Assembly (NCBI GenBank): GCA_036785325.1
Contig: JAXIVH010000028.1
Coordinates: 2,877,386 to 2,941,385 of the forward strand
Origin: Urophycis tenuis
Lineage: Eukaryota; Chordata; Actinopteri; Gadiformes; Phycidae
Length of the DNA stretch: 64,000 nucleotides
Direction: 5' to 3'
The position numbers were made by a program, and so were the translations under genes. This document shows positions 11,601-28,899 of this stretch, piece by piece (positions within the stretch are counted from its first letter, which is position 1; each line of letters opens with the position of its first letter). The notes under the pieces were generated by a model. That model had not been told where the DNA came from and ran no database searches. It saw nothing but the letters and a program-made list of their open reading frames with translations.

Positions 11601-13836
11601 GACCAATGCAACGCGGTGGGATGGTCCTGTTTGTCTGAAGTGCTCTCATTGAACCAGCTCTGGGGAAACCATTTCCCTTTAGAGGAGCAGCATCAGTGAC
11701 AGCACACATCCAGGCCAGTCATTTACCTCCCATCCCCCACCCTACCATACATTAACCTGCTGGAGCTGCTGTGTTTAGTTAGCTGCTCTGTCAACAGTGT
11801 GTCCAGTAGTGGCACAGGGACTCAAAGGAACAGTCCTCCATTCATTGTGTACTATTGAAGTATTACTGTCAGTACTTCAGAAATACTACAGAAATAAAAG
11901 CACTAAGTATCACAAATCAAAGTAGGTTCATGTAAACCCTGACTAAATACATACAGATATATGCTGTATATCTATATATATGAATATTAATACTTGTTTA
12001 CTGGTAAGGTACAGTGTTGACAAATTATAACTCAGGTACAAATACCTCACACTGTTACTTGAGTAAATGTACTTGAGTAAAAGAGCTCTGTGCCCTGGGG
12101 CCTGAGTACGTCCTGAGAGTACTGAGTAACCAGAGGACGTCACCTGGTCTGCAGACCCTTTGAGGAGCGCAGCCTTCGTCTGGAGCCACTGTGCCAGGAA
12201 CACAGCAGCATTAACCCCGCTGAGAATTCACCCTTCGATAAGAATTCACCCTTGAAGTTGAGATAACAGCGCAGGGATTGGGTCTTGTTGTGTGGACTCA
12301 CGCTCCAAAGTTACCGTCAGAAAGTTACATCCGATGTGTGACAAGAGGAGGTAACAGAACCGCTCCTCGGTCCTGGATCATGAAGGTAGACCCACCAACC
12401 AGGAGCTGCCTCTGTGGAGGCCCACCAGCTCCCTGCACTGGTCTGTCTGGGGTCCTAACCTCACCCCGGACCTCACCTCAAAACCCAACCCTCACCCCAA
12501 ACTGTCCTTACCTTAACCCTACTCAACCCTGACCCTAAAGTCTAACTCGAGCCCAACCCTACTCAACCCCTGACACCTAATGACCTGACTGTAGCCTAAC
12601 CCTAACAGCTAACACCTAATGACCTGACTGTAGCCTAACCCTAACAGCTAACACCTAATGACCTGACTGTAGCCTAACCCTAACAGCTAACACCTAATGA
12701 CCTGACTGTAGCCTAACCCTAACACCTAATGACCTGACTGTAGCCTAACCCTAACAGCTAACACCTAATGACCTGCCTGTAGCCTAACCCTAACAGCTAA
12801 CACCTAATGACCTGACTGTAGCCTAACCCTAACAGCTAACACCTAATGACCTGACTGTAGCCTAACCCTAACAGCTAACACCTAATGACCTGACTGTAGC
12901 CTAACCCTAACAGCTAACACCTAATGACCTGACTGTAGCCTAACCCTAACAGCTAACACCTAATGACCTGCCTGTAGCCTAACCCTAACAGCTAACACCT
13001 AATGACCTGCCTGTAGCCTAACCCTAACAGCTAACACCTAATGACCTGCCTGTAGCCTAACCCTAACAGCTAACACCTAATGACCTGCCTGTAGCCTAAC
13101 CCTAACAGCTAACACCTAATGACCTGCCTGTAGCCTAACCCTAACAGCTAACACCTAATGACCTGCCTGTAGCCTAGCCCTAACAGCTAACACCTAATGA
13201 CCTGACTGTAGCCTAACCCTAACAGGTGACCCCAGTAGCCAGACTCCCCAGGGGGTAAAAAGCCCACGGTGGACGCTGTGTCCTGGGGTATTGAGGTGGT
13301 GACGTGAAGCTGCCATGGGACAGGGGTCAAACTGCAAGCAGCATCTGGTTAATGAGTACATTCCAAGAGGGCTCAGCCCCTCTTGGAAGTTGCCACTGAA
13401 GAATGCACAATAAACCCTGAGGAAGATATCTGTAGTTTTACACTTTAGCAATATCACAACGCTCTGCTGTTTTTGGCGATGGTCTCTGGAATCAGCAGTA
13501 AGTGGAATCTGATCTGTGCTGACGCCCGATGCTGAGCAGCAAGGTGGAGAACAACCTTTAGACCCTTACCCTCTCTGTTCATTATGTCACAGACGTCCTT
13601 GAAGATAAGTGGCAGGGTTCTTATGAATCAAGAACAAAGCAGTTCTGAGCTTCCCCCCCCTCCAGTCCGAGCACCAAATCAAAGGGTCCAGTACCGAGTG
13701 CAGACAGCAGCCATCAGGGACAATGTCATCAAAACATTATAACATAGTAATGTCATCATATCATCTGTTTTCCCTTCCGTCATGGAGTGCATCTCACATG
13801 AGGAACCAAAGACGGAGATCTTACCGTTTTGGGCAT
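400..13836 (-). CDS. ezr: Ezrin (ERM family), complete, 13 coding exons, 588 aa
   Basis: Membrane-cytoskeleton linker of the cell cortex: the FERM domain binds membrane proteins and PIP2, the C-terminus binds F-actin. Exons, 5' to 3' on the minus strand: 13836-13825, 10275-10192, 8071-7976, 7579-7305, 6845-6762, 6305-6159, 5100-5004, 4331-4168, 3776-3646, 2873-2713, 2073-1981, 1259-1002, 564-400. All phases agree. The protein starts MPKT; FERM covers about residues 1-296, an alpha-helical coiled coil about 297-470, and the C-terminal actin-binding region ends KQRVDEFEAM. The regulatory threonine of KYKTLRQIR is residue 569. The helix (EELLRQAEDQIKSQEQL) and EELHAVMT look like ezrin rather than radixin or moesin. 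Oddities: EAM instead of the mammalian ezrin EAL ending, MPKT instead of MPKP, and an acidic serine-rich linker where ezrin has polyproline. Which teleost duplicate (ezra or ezrb) is undecided. Confidence 0.93.
4540..4700. repeat. (CA)n-rich microsatellite in ezr intron
   Basis: Interrupted CA dinucleotide tract with CATAGACA and CCCACACA variants, within the intron between the 5004-5100 and 4168-4331 exons. Open frames across it encode only Cys-Val repeats and are not genes. Confidence 0.95.
5101..6158. other. ezr intron, no gene seen
   Basis: Intron between the 6159-6305 and 5004-5100 exons. It holds a short (TA)n at about 5221-5241, a (CA)n at about 5610-5638 and a run of imperfect ATGATAATGA repeats at about 5970-6060. 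Nothing else is recognisable. Confidence 0.6.
7590..7635. repeat. Purine-rich G tract beside an ezr acceptor
   Basis: G/A-only run (GGGAGAGAGGGAGG then a long G run) starting about 10 bases from the acceptor of the 7305-7579 exon. On the transcribed strand it is the polypyrimidine tract of that acceptor. Confidence 0.8.
8640..9015. repeat. 28-33 bp minisatellite in ezr intron
   Basis: About 13 copies of a unit containing GGGAACAAGTGAACAACAAC, with ACAGGACATA, ACACGATGTA and similar endings. The three long open minus-strand frames across it are repeat translations rich in Cys, Val and His, not genes. Confidence 0.95.
9901..10200. repeat. 70-bp tandem array copying the ezr exon 2 donor
   Basis: Five copies at a period of exactly 70 bp start at 9901, 9971, 10041, 10111 and 10181. 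The copy at 10181 holds the true exon 2 donor (exon end 10192). The four others, downstream in the transcript, each repeat the last 30 or so coding bases of exon 2 and the donor GTCAGTACCC. Each copy also has a CCCTAG acceptor-like end upstream of a 37-nt exon fragment. Copies differ by one base at most. Confidence 0.95.
10285..10444. repeat. 32-bp array with GTCACGTGAC boxes
   Basis: Five copies of a 32-bp unit, GAAGGTCATTCTCTTGAGTC followed by ACGTGACCCAGC, directly upstream of ezr exon 2 in the transcript. Every copy contains the palindrome GTCACGTGAC, an E-box of the USF/TFEB (CLEAR) type. Regulatory use is inferred only. Confidence 0.9.
10495..10555 (-). repeat. tRNA-derived SINE remnant
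   Basis: On the minus strand the segment reads AAAGGGTTAGGGGTTCGATT then CCCGGC, which contains a GGTTCGATTCC B box of a tRNA promoter. No cloverleaf or SINE body was identified, so this is a fragment at best. Confidence 0.35.
10935..11055. repeat. 33-bp minisatellite in ezr intron 1
   Basis: Four copies of a unit with CAACCAGCACAATGGTGAAC followed by AGCCCCCTAG. The minus-strand open frame over it is a repeat translation. Confidence 0.9.
11056..12580. other. ezr intron 1, no gene seen
   Basis: Ordinary intronic DNA with AT-rich patches (ATATATA at about 11970-11980). A short stretch near 11583-11605 (AATAAAGTTTGATTTGAATG) resembles the AATAAAGTT tails common in fish retroelements, without a recognisable body. 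GAATTCACCCTT occurs twice at about 12225-12255. Confidence 0.45.
12570..13225. repeat. 39-bp minisatellite with telomere-like CCTAACCCTAAC
   Basis: About 16 copies of a 39-bp unit, CCTAATGACCTGACTGTAGC followed by CTAACCCTAACAGCTAACA, with a shorter copy near 12724-12755 and an A/C variant (GACTG or GCCTG) that separates an older from a newer block. It lies in ezr intron 1, about 600 bp from exon 1. Confidence 0.95.
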
Positions 13837-14500
13837 CTTGACTTGGAGTGTTTTCACGCGGCTGCAGTGGAAGGTTCCCTCAGAGCGGAGAGACGCGGGG
13901 AGACGCTGGGCTGTCTGAGAGCTGCTGCACCTGACTGAGAGCTGTGTCTGCCGTCGGCTTCCCCCTGCAGTGGTGCGCGGCAGGGTAGGGCTGGTGTCCT
14001 TTGAACCCAGCTGTAGGTCAGCCCGCAGTGACGTGGTGGTGAGCCGAGTCGCCCACTCACTATCTGATCCACGCCTCCTCCTCTAGCGGGGAGGGGGGGC
14101 TCATCAGGACGGAGGCACACCCTCCCCCCCTCCGAGGTTCCTTGACGTAGCCCAACGACCTTTGACCCTCAGGCACGCTGTGATGAGTAGTTCTTGGGAA
14201 GTGGCAGTGGTGAGTGTTCTTTGGCATGAGAGGTGTGGGAATGTGTTTACTTACTCGCACAACTAATCGGTCACTTACCTTGACTTATTTTCCCTTTCCC
14301 TTCAGTGCATCACACTGGATATCGTCAATACAATCTCTTGTGAGGTTCAGGATTGAGGCACTTTATTCACAGAAACACTGAATAAAGGCCAGCCACTGTT
14401 GTTTCCTCCTCCAGAAGGAAACAACATATTTCTAATTAAAGCACAGTAGAAAACCCTTTCCTAATCGGACATGAATGGTTATTCTCCCCGCAGCCCTAAC
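13837..14500 (-). promoter_or_regulatory. Probable ezr promoter and 5' UTR region
   Basis: The region upstream of the ezr start codon on the minus strand is GC-rich and has several CpG (13850-14110). The true transcription start cannot be set from sequence. No other gene is seen in this stretch. Confidence 0.45.
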
Positions 14501-14502
14501 CA

Positions 14503-14737
14503 GTAGGCCGTGGCTACTGGTTAGGGCTTCGGACTTGTAACCGGAGGGTTGCCGGTTCGAACCCCGACCAGTAGGAACGGCTGCTCCCAGAGCACCGCTG
14601 TAGCAGGCAGCTCACTGCGTCGGGATTAGTGTGTGCTTCACCTCACTGTGTGATCACTGTGTGCTGAGTGTGTTTCACTAATTCACGGATTGGGATAAAT
14701 GCAGAGACCAAATTTCCCTCACGGGATCAAAAGAGTA
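14503..14737 (+). repeat. tRNA-derived SINE
   Basis: Head resembles a tRNA: ACTGGTTAGGGCTTCGGACT, then the B box GCCGGTTCGAACCCC. The tail reads GGATTGGGATAAATGCAGAG then ACCAAATTTCCCTCACGGGA, typical of teleost SINEs that share a LINE-like 3' end. The copy ends at the Tc1 element's left TA. A functional tRNA is ruled out by the non-tRNA body that follows. Confidence 0.7.
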
Positions 14738-14739
14738 TA

Positions 14740-16246
14740 CAGACCCTTTCCGAAAAATTAGAATATCATGGAAAAGTCGTTTATTTTCCATAATTCCATT
14801 TAAAAAGTTAAACTTTCATAGATTATAGATTCAGGGCCCACAATTTAAACGATTTCAAGTATTTATTTGTTTATTTTTATATAATTTGGGTTTCCAGCTC
14901 TTAAAACCCACGAAAACAGGAATTCAAAAAATTAGAATACTGTGAAAAAATCACCATTTACTTCTTAGTTTTTGCAGAAAAAAAAAAAAAAAATTAGGTC
15001 AAAACGATATGTCAAATTTGCCTCGATGCGACGTGGCATTGAGGCAATCAGCCTGTGGCATTCAATGGGAGTTATGGAAGCCCAGACTTCCTTGATGCTT
15101 GCTGTCAGCTCTTTGTTGTTGGATCTGGTGCCCCTCATTTTCCTCTTGAGAATACCCCATAGATTCTCAAAGGGGTTTAGGTCCGGCGAGTTGGCTGGCC
15201 AGTCAAGCACTGTGATGGCATGGGCATCAAACCAGGTTTTGGTGCTTCTGGCCGTATGGGCAGGGGCCAGATCCTGCTGGAAGATGAAATCTGCATCTCC
15301 ATACAGATCCTCAGCAGAAGGAATCATGAAGTCCTCTAAAACATTCTGGTAGACTGTTGCGGTGACCTTGGATTTAAGAAAGCAGAGTTTACCAACACCT
15401 GCACCCCAAATCATGACTGACTGTGGATATTTCACACTGGACCTCAAGCAGCTTGGGTTCTGTTCCTCACCCGTCTTCCTCCAAACCCTTGGACCTTGAT
15501 TCCCGAATGAAAGGCACACTGTACTTTCATTGGAAAAGAGGACCTTGGAGCACTGGCCAACAGTCCAGTCCTTCTTCTCCTTGGCCCAGTTGAGACGCTT
15601 CCTACGTTGCCTCAGGTTCAGAAGTGGCTTGACCCGAGGAACCCGACAGTTGTAGCCCATCTCCCGGATGCGTCTGAATGTGGTGGTTATTAAAGCTGTG
15701 ACTCCCGCCTCATTCCACTCTTTCTGGATCTCTGCCAGATTCTTGAATCTTCTGTTTGATAATCCGCTGAAGCCCACGGTCATCTCTTTTGCTGGTGCAT
15801 CTTCTCCTGCCACATTTTGCCCTTCCACTAGACTTGCCATTGATATGCTTGGACACAGCACTCTAAACAGCCAGCCTCCTTACATCGCGTCGAGGCAGTG
15901 ATTAAGGCAAAGCGACTCCCAACCAAGTATTGAAGTTTGACATATTGTTTTGAAAGCACCATATTTTGATTGATTTGATGTGATCCTAATTTTTCTTTTT
16001 TCTGCAAAAACTAAGAAGTAAATCATTTTACTTCTTAGTAATTTCCTCACAGTATTCTAATTTTTTGAATTCCTGTTTTTGTGGATTTTATGAGCTGGAA
16101 ACCCAAATTATGTAAAAAATAAACAAATAAATACTTGAAATTGGTTCAATTGTGGGCCCTGAATCTATGAAAGTTTAACTTTTTGAATGGAATTATGGAA
16201 ATTAAACAACTTTTCCATGATATTCTAATTTTTCGGAAAGGGTCGG
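14740..16246 (-). mobile_element. Tc1/mariner-like transposon with about 220-bp inverted repeats
   Basis: The ends are imperfect inverted repeats: CAGACCCTTTCCG at 14740 and its near complement CGGAAAGGGTCGG ending at 16246, each flanked by the TA duplication expected for this superfamily (14738-14739 and 16247-16248). The repeats extend about 220-240 bases on each side (to about 14980 and from about 16010). Between them is a damaged transposase gene on the minus strand. Confidence 0.9.
14965..15861 (-). pseudogene. Tc1-like transposase, degenerate
   Basis: The open frame of 298 codons carries Tc1 DD34E marks: VLFSNES, VMIWGA, FQQDLAPAHTA, SPDLNPFENLWG. The first catalytic Asp (FSDES in relatives) is Asn here; the second Asp (FQQD) and the Glu (PFENLWG) remain. 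The segment after VMIWGA appears about four residues short compared with relatives. The N-terminal paired helix-turn-helix region (about 50-60 residues) is not open in this frame, and the first Met is not a credible native start. Length is short of the usual 340. It is probably inactive; the inverted repeats could still be moved by a related active enzyme. Confidence 0.85.
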
Positions 16247-16298
16247 TATATACAGTACTTATACTTAAAGACTGTGCTTCCCAGTTCCTCTTGTGACC

Positions 16299-16530
16299 AC
16301 AGAATAGGCTTTATGCCGAGCTCCACTCCTGAACTTAAACAGGCTCCTTTACTTCCTGTCTTACATTATTGGACAAACTGATTAATCCAGGTGTGTCTGA
16401 CCGTTGTTGTGACTACTGAGGTCAGAGTCAGACACACCTGGATTAATCAGTTTGTCCAATAATGTAAGACAGGAAGTAAAGGAGCCTGTTTAAATTCAGG
16501 AGTGGAGCTCGGCATAAAGCCTATTGAAGA
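16299..16530. mobile_element. Foldback / palindromic MITE
   Basis: Two arms of about 100 bases are near-perfect inverted copies: the left arm starts AATAGGCTTTATGCCGAGCT and the right arm ends with its complement. The arms meet around 16405-16430 with a loop of about 25 bases, CCGTTGTTGTGACTACTGAG. Only isolated mismatches are seen (for example AACTTAAAC against TTTAAATTC). No coding potential. The superfamily is not identifiable. Confidence 0.85.
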
Positions 16531-16673
16531 GCAAACATCAATCTGGTCACACATACAAAAACTTCAAACCAAAAACATTTCAAAAGACTAGTATTCCTGT
16601 TTCTTGTTTCTCTACTTGTATTCAGATTTAATAAAGTTATGCACAAAACATTGCATTTACCAAAGACAAACCA

Positions 16674-16679
16674 CTTTAT
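16674..16679 (-). terminator. Candidate nenf poly(A) signal
   Basis: AATAAA on the minus strand (TTTATT on the plus), about 490 bases past the nenf stop. Assigned by position only. Confidence 0.35.
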
Positions 16680-17049
16680 TTCAAACATTAACAGACTGAA
16701 AGACTACTAACCAACATAACCACATTAGTTATTCTGTGTTTCAGGTACAGTCACTATTACTAGTCACTATTGCATCCTTTCAGCAGACACTAGTGAGCAG
16801 GTAAGGGCTCCAGATGTTCTCCAGCTGGCTGCAGACCTTCGGGTTCCGTGGGAGCCGAACACCGTGAAGCCACTGTGGTTCTGCAGAACCACCCGCTGCT
16901 GAACCAAACACAGGATGTGGCCGAAGGGAGTCAGGAGAGGTATCCGGAGTGTCTGAGAGGAGGCGTGTTATCAGGGCCACACCTGGCCCCCCACTGGGGG
17001 GCGCCACCATAGAACACATGTCCACTCAGCTGCAGAGGAAATTAGCTGA

Positions 17050-17140
17050 GGGGGGGGGGGGGGGACAAAGGGTCAGTGCCTCACTCCGGGGTGATGCCAA
17101 GATGGCCGCCCCCCCCCCCCCCCCCCCCCCCCCCCCCGAC
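17050..17140. repeat. Poly(G) and poly(C) runs downstream of nenf
   Basis: A G run at about 17051-17064 and a C run at about 17109-17137 lie within 120 bases of the nenf stop, in its probable 3' UTR. Opposite purine and pyrimidine homopolymers could pair in the transcript. Lengths in assemblies are unreliable. Confidence 0.8.
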
Positions 17141-17167
17141 ACCAGAGAGGGGGGCTTTGGGGGCGGG

Positions 17168-18509
17168 TCAAAACTCGTCTTTGGTGGAGAGCTGAGGCTG
17201 GGTCTCCGGGCGGAAGCTCTTGTCTGGGCTGCCGTCGGGCCTGAGGAGGCGGGCGGCCGTGTAGCCCACGATGGGGTACTTGGTCTTGTACGTGCCCTCG
17301 AAGACCCGCTCCAAGGACTCCAGCTGGTCCGCGGTCAGGCCCGTCTGAAGAGGGCAGACACAAGGTTGGTGTTAAAACCCCGGTGAGCGACCAGAACCTC
17401 CGTGCCCAAGGACCTAGGTAGACTCACTGGCACCACACTGCCATGGCGTAGCAGGGTGTTGAACCAGCAACCCCAACACTGGAAGATGAACCCTCTGACC
17501 TGCTGAGCCCACTACGTGGAGATACTGCAGTGTTGACTCTGTTTTGACGGCTCTCAGCTGGAGGTGTTAGGATGAGAGCTTCTGCTGAACGACTGAATGT
17601 AAACTGGTGACTTGGCCTCCACACCTCCAACACCAGTCTCATGGAGACGAACAGAACCACCTGAAAAGTTCAGTCTTGACCGGACAGTACTGGGGTCGTG
17701 GTGGAGCTACTGACATTGACCTGTGACCCCTCTGTGGGTTCCAGGGGTTCCACCCCTGCTCAAGAGCCCCTCCACACAGAACCCACCATGTCGGAGGTCA
17801 GGTCCGCAGGGTCCAGGGACATCTTGGCCACGGCCCGGGTCGCGTCCCTACCCACCAGGGCGTTATAACTGGCGGCCTTCCCGTAGAACTCTGACATGAA
17901 ACAGAGGTGGTTCTGGTCAGACTTCAATGTTCGGACACCGTTTCCCACAGAACATCAGGGAGGCCCTGACAGCAGAGCACACCCACGACACACAACCTTC
18001 AGTCACAATACATAATGGAGAAGAGAACATACTCTATGATGAGTAGAGGACAAAAACAAGTTGTGTGTATATTCGACCTGTCGCTCCTGCGTGCTACTGG
18101 GTTACATTATGTATTGTTTCTGGCTGCTATAGAAGCTCATACCGGGGCCATTCCACAGAACCCTGCTGTATCTCGTCCAACGGGTTCTCTGTGTAATGGC
18201 CCCGGAGTTCTCACTAACACATTAAATCAGTTGTACCTTTCCCCTTGGTCACGTCAAACACTACTCCTTTGATCGCCATGTAGATGGGCTGTCCGTCCTG
18301 CGGTATGTCGCGACATGACAGAAGACATCAAAACATTACTTTTTCCTTATTACACTGTTGTGCTTAGCTCAGACGCACGCACACACACACACGCGCTAAT
18401 CTCTATCGCTCGCTCTCACATACACATGCATACACGCGCGCGCGCGCACACACACACACACGCGCTAATCTCTCTCGCTCGCTCTCACGTACACACATGC
18501 ATACACACG

Positions 18510-18592
<83 letters not shown>

Positions 18593-18737
18593 CGCTGCCG
18601 TCATATCTTGCCAACTCGTCCTCCGTGAACAACCTGACAGGCGACGTGTCCGGCTTGTGGGTCAGGTTGATGTCGTCTGCACAACTCGCATAAAGAACCA
18701 TGAAAACAGCGCAGAGGCGCGTCGCGGTCCTGGCCAT
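17168..18737 (-). CDS. nenf: Neudesin, complete, 4 exons, 162 aa
   Basis: Secreted cytochrome b5-like haem-binding protein of the MAPR group (relatives PGRMC1/2), known as a neurotrophic and metabolic factor. Exons on the minus strand: 18737-18591, 18297-18237, 17890-17787, 17344-17168. The start gives a signal peptide (MARTATRLCAVFMVLYASCA). The cytochrome b5-like domain covers about residues 35-135, with VRLFTEDELARYDGSE, PIYMAIKGVVFDVT, SYNALVGRDATRAVAKMSL and YPIVGYTAARLL; the protein ends STKDEF, as in mammalian neudesin (KDEF). It is head-to-head with pacc1, as in mammals. The exon 1 donor is the first GT of a long (GT)n tract. G and C homopolymers of 12-28 bases lie just beyond the stop codon. 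Confidence 0.95.
17410..17516 (-). repeat. tRNA-derived SINE head in nenf intron
   Basis: On the minus strand, GTGGGCTCAGCAGGTCAGAG resembles an A box, followed by GGTTGCTGGTTCAACACC as a B box. No conserved body or tail is recognised. Confidence 0.45.
18375..18590. repeat. (CA)n with CGCG blocks at the nenf exon 1 donor
   Basis: Two blocks of CA/CG alternation (ACGCGCGCGCGCACAC) and a pure (CA)n of about 70 bases end exactly at 18590. On the nenf strand the exon 1 donor is the first GT of this (GT)n tract. Alternating CG/CA is also prone to Z-DNA. Confidence 0.95.
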
Positions 18738-19498
18738 GGTGACTGATGACTCAGTGTGGGACTACTTCCGTCTTGCGGCGCGTCCTTGAGCCAGGTCTGG
18801 AGAACCCGGATTAGAACCCGGATCATCAATATGCATAAATGGCCCCAAACCATCCTGCTGTGTTTTAACAACGACAGTAGTTACCAGGGCTCCGGTGGCC
18901 CGGGGGTCTCCGTGGAGCGGGGCGGGTTTGGGCCGAGACTAAAGCCCACTGGGTCACATGAGACCAGGGGAGGGCGCAGGAGAAGTCCAACTACTGTCGA
19001 TCGGGTACCGACACACAAATAGGCCAGTTTGGTGCAGAAACTCGCAATAACGAACTAATGGTGTCGCTTGTGTTAATGTGGCCTTGCTGGGACGAAACGG
19101 TCAGAATGAATTAGGAAATTGAAATGTATTTCGGGCTATCGGGTAATCAGGCTATCTTTTAAACATTTTACAAAACACGCTTGGTCTGCAGATCCGATGT
19201 TAAACGGGACAGTGGAAGAGGAAGGAAGCGTGACTCCATAAAGTTAGGAGAGAAGGAAATAGGAGGCCGTAGGGGCGAAGGGAAGGAGACGACGCTGCAG
19301 TTTGGGAACGTGTCCGCTTTACGCAGCGCTCCGCCGGTTCTGGGACGGGCTTGGAGGAGCTGCTCACCGGATAGCACCGAGCTGAGCCGCCGAGCGACCT
19401 CCTCTCGACATGTCTCTGCCGTTAACGTGAGTTGCTTCGGGACTCTGACTTCAACCGGACTCAACCAACCGGGGGGCTACCATAGGCTGCGTGTCGGA
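18738..19498. promoter_or_regulatory. Shared nenf/pacc1 head-to-head promoter interval
   Basis: 761 bases separate the nenf and pacc1 start codons, which face apart. The pacc1 half (19190-19500) is CpG-rich and has no TATA box near the start. Use as one bidirectional promoter is inferred from spacing and the conserved gene arrangement. Confidence 0.55.
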
Positions 19499-27127
<7,629 letters not shown>

Positions 27128-27133
<6 letters not shown>

Positions 27134-27540
27134 GACCTGAGACACCTGAGACACCTGAGACCTGACCTGAGACACCTGAGACCTGAGACACCTGAGACCT
27201 GAGACACCTGAGACCTGAGACACCTGAGACCTGAGACACCTGAGACCTGAGACACCTGAGACCTGAGACCTGAGACCTGAGACACCTGAGACCTGAGACC
27301 TGAGACCTGAGACACCTGAGACCTGAGACCTGAGACACCTGAGACCTGAGACACCTGAGACCTGAGACACCTGAGACCTGAGACACCTGAGACCTGAGAC
27401 ACCTGAGACACCTGAGACACCTGAGACCTGAGACAACTGAGACACCTGAGACCTGAGACACCTGAGACCTGAGACACCTGAGACCTGACCTGAGACCTGA
27501 GACCTGACCTGAGACACCTGAGACCTGAGACCTGAGACGC
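27128..27540. repeat. Minisatellite starting at the pacc1 stop codon
   Basis: About 40 units of GACACCTGA and GACCTGA. The stop codon of pacc1 (27131-27133) lies in the first ACCTGAGACC copy, so the array begins at the end of the coding region and fills the proximal 3' UTR. Confidence 0.95.
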
Positions 27541-27689
27541 CGGCCGGCAGCACCACTGTCCACCTCATTAACGCTGGCGTTCTCCACGTGGCTGCTTCCA
27601 TGAATTCATCATTTCATCTTCTTTATTTTTTGTTTGTTACAGGACCAAGTTTTACTGCTGAAGATGGGGAGGTTGTTGATGTACAACTT

Positions 27690-27815
27690 ATTGATACAGA
27701 ACTTATTGATACAGAACGTATTGATACAGAACGTATTGATACAGAACTTACTGATACAGAACGTATTGATACAGAACTTACTGATACAGAACTTACTGAT
27801 ACAGAACCTATTGAT
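27690..27815. repeat. 15-bp repeat (TTGATACAGAACTTA)n
   Basis: Nine or so copies of a 15-bp unit in the pacc1 3' UTR. Because the unit is a multiple of three it stays open on both strands; the frames encode only repeats. Confidence 0.92.
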
Positions 27816-28302
27816 AGATTACATGCTGTGCATTTGCTCTGTGGATTAAGGGCTATATGGGACATTTACAACCATACTCACTACATAGACCAATAGTTCC
27901 TGACGTTCTCATTTATTTTCATCTCAGAATTGTGAACTTGTGCATCAAGACCTTCTGTAGACATTTTATGCTGACATTTCATAGAAGGAACGTACGAATT
28001 TTAAGGCAAACATTGTAAGATGCACAAAGGGATTCAGATTCCTGCCAGTGGGGGTTTAAAGGGGTATACTAACTAATGGCACAATACCCATCACATTTCA
28101 CATGAATGCCTACTGAGGCATTAAGGGTGAATGTGGAGGTGGTACACTTTTTTTTATCCTTTCTGATTTTGAATGTACACAATAGATTGTTTTGCTAATT
28201 ATGCTGAATGATTTTTTTTATGTTGTCTTTAAACCGATTTCTGGTTTTCGGATCCAAGAGAACTTTTCAGCAGCTTTTTTACATATGTTATATGATATGA
28301 AA

Positions 28303-28351
<49 letters not shown>
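28303..28351. repeat. (AT)n microsatellite
   Basis: About 46 bases of AT alternation in the presumed pacc1 3' UTR or just beyond it. Confidence 0.95.
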
Positions 28352-28352
<1 letters not shown>

Positions 28353-28747
28353 CTGACGTGTGCTGTCAGCGTTTGAGCTGCAAAGGATGACAGCAGCCCC
28401 AGACTAACATTTCTTTGTGCATCGTCGATTCTCTCCATCTCTGTTCGTCCAGCCGTAGAATCTTTGTGTTTCCAGACGTGTTCTTGGTAATCGTAGCCTC
28501 GAGATGACCTGCTGTGTTCTGGTGTTTTTGTGCAGCTTTAGTAAAACAGCAAAGATTAACGTAGCCTTTCCAATTCCACGGCCAGTATGTTGATCCCAGT
28601 CGCTAGCCTGGAAAGTAATTGCATTTTATTTTATTCATAGAATTTTGAATTTTGAATTCATTTATATGATTTTAGACAGAGAGATGTTTACAATAGCACA
28701 TAGAATAATTGGATGCACAAAATATATAACCCCATGTTTGTGAATTA

Positions 28748-28753
28748 AATAAA
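28748..28753 (+). terminator. Candidate pacc1 poly(A) signal
   Basis: AATAAA about 1.6 kb past the stop. A 3' UTR this long would include the two repeat arrays and the (AT)n tract. Other hexamers may be used instead. Confidence 0.35.
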
Positions 28754-28899
28754 ACCCACATTTTATATATATAAAAAAATAAGTTATCTTTATTCCACCT
28801 ATCGGAAAACATGTCCACGAAGAGCTGTACTGAAAAACCAACCAAAGAAAGATGCATTTCTTCATAAAAGTTATGTCATCTCTTTGCAGAACAACCCCA

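Noticed and set aside
12225..12260. GAATTCACCCTT x2, similar to a cloning-vector junction
   Set aside because: It differs from the vector sequence and lies in continuous intronic DNA; a chance or short local duplication is more likely.
8640..13225. CRISPR-like arrays (regular repeats with spacers)
   Set aside because: The DNA is vertebrate and the units are head-to-tail minisatellites without unique spacers.
14503..14580. A tRNA gene
   Set aside because: The A and B boxes are present, but a SINE body and tail follow and the stems do not pair as a cloverleaf.
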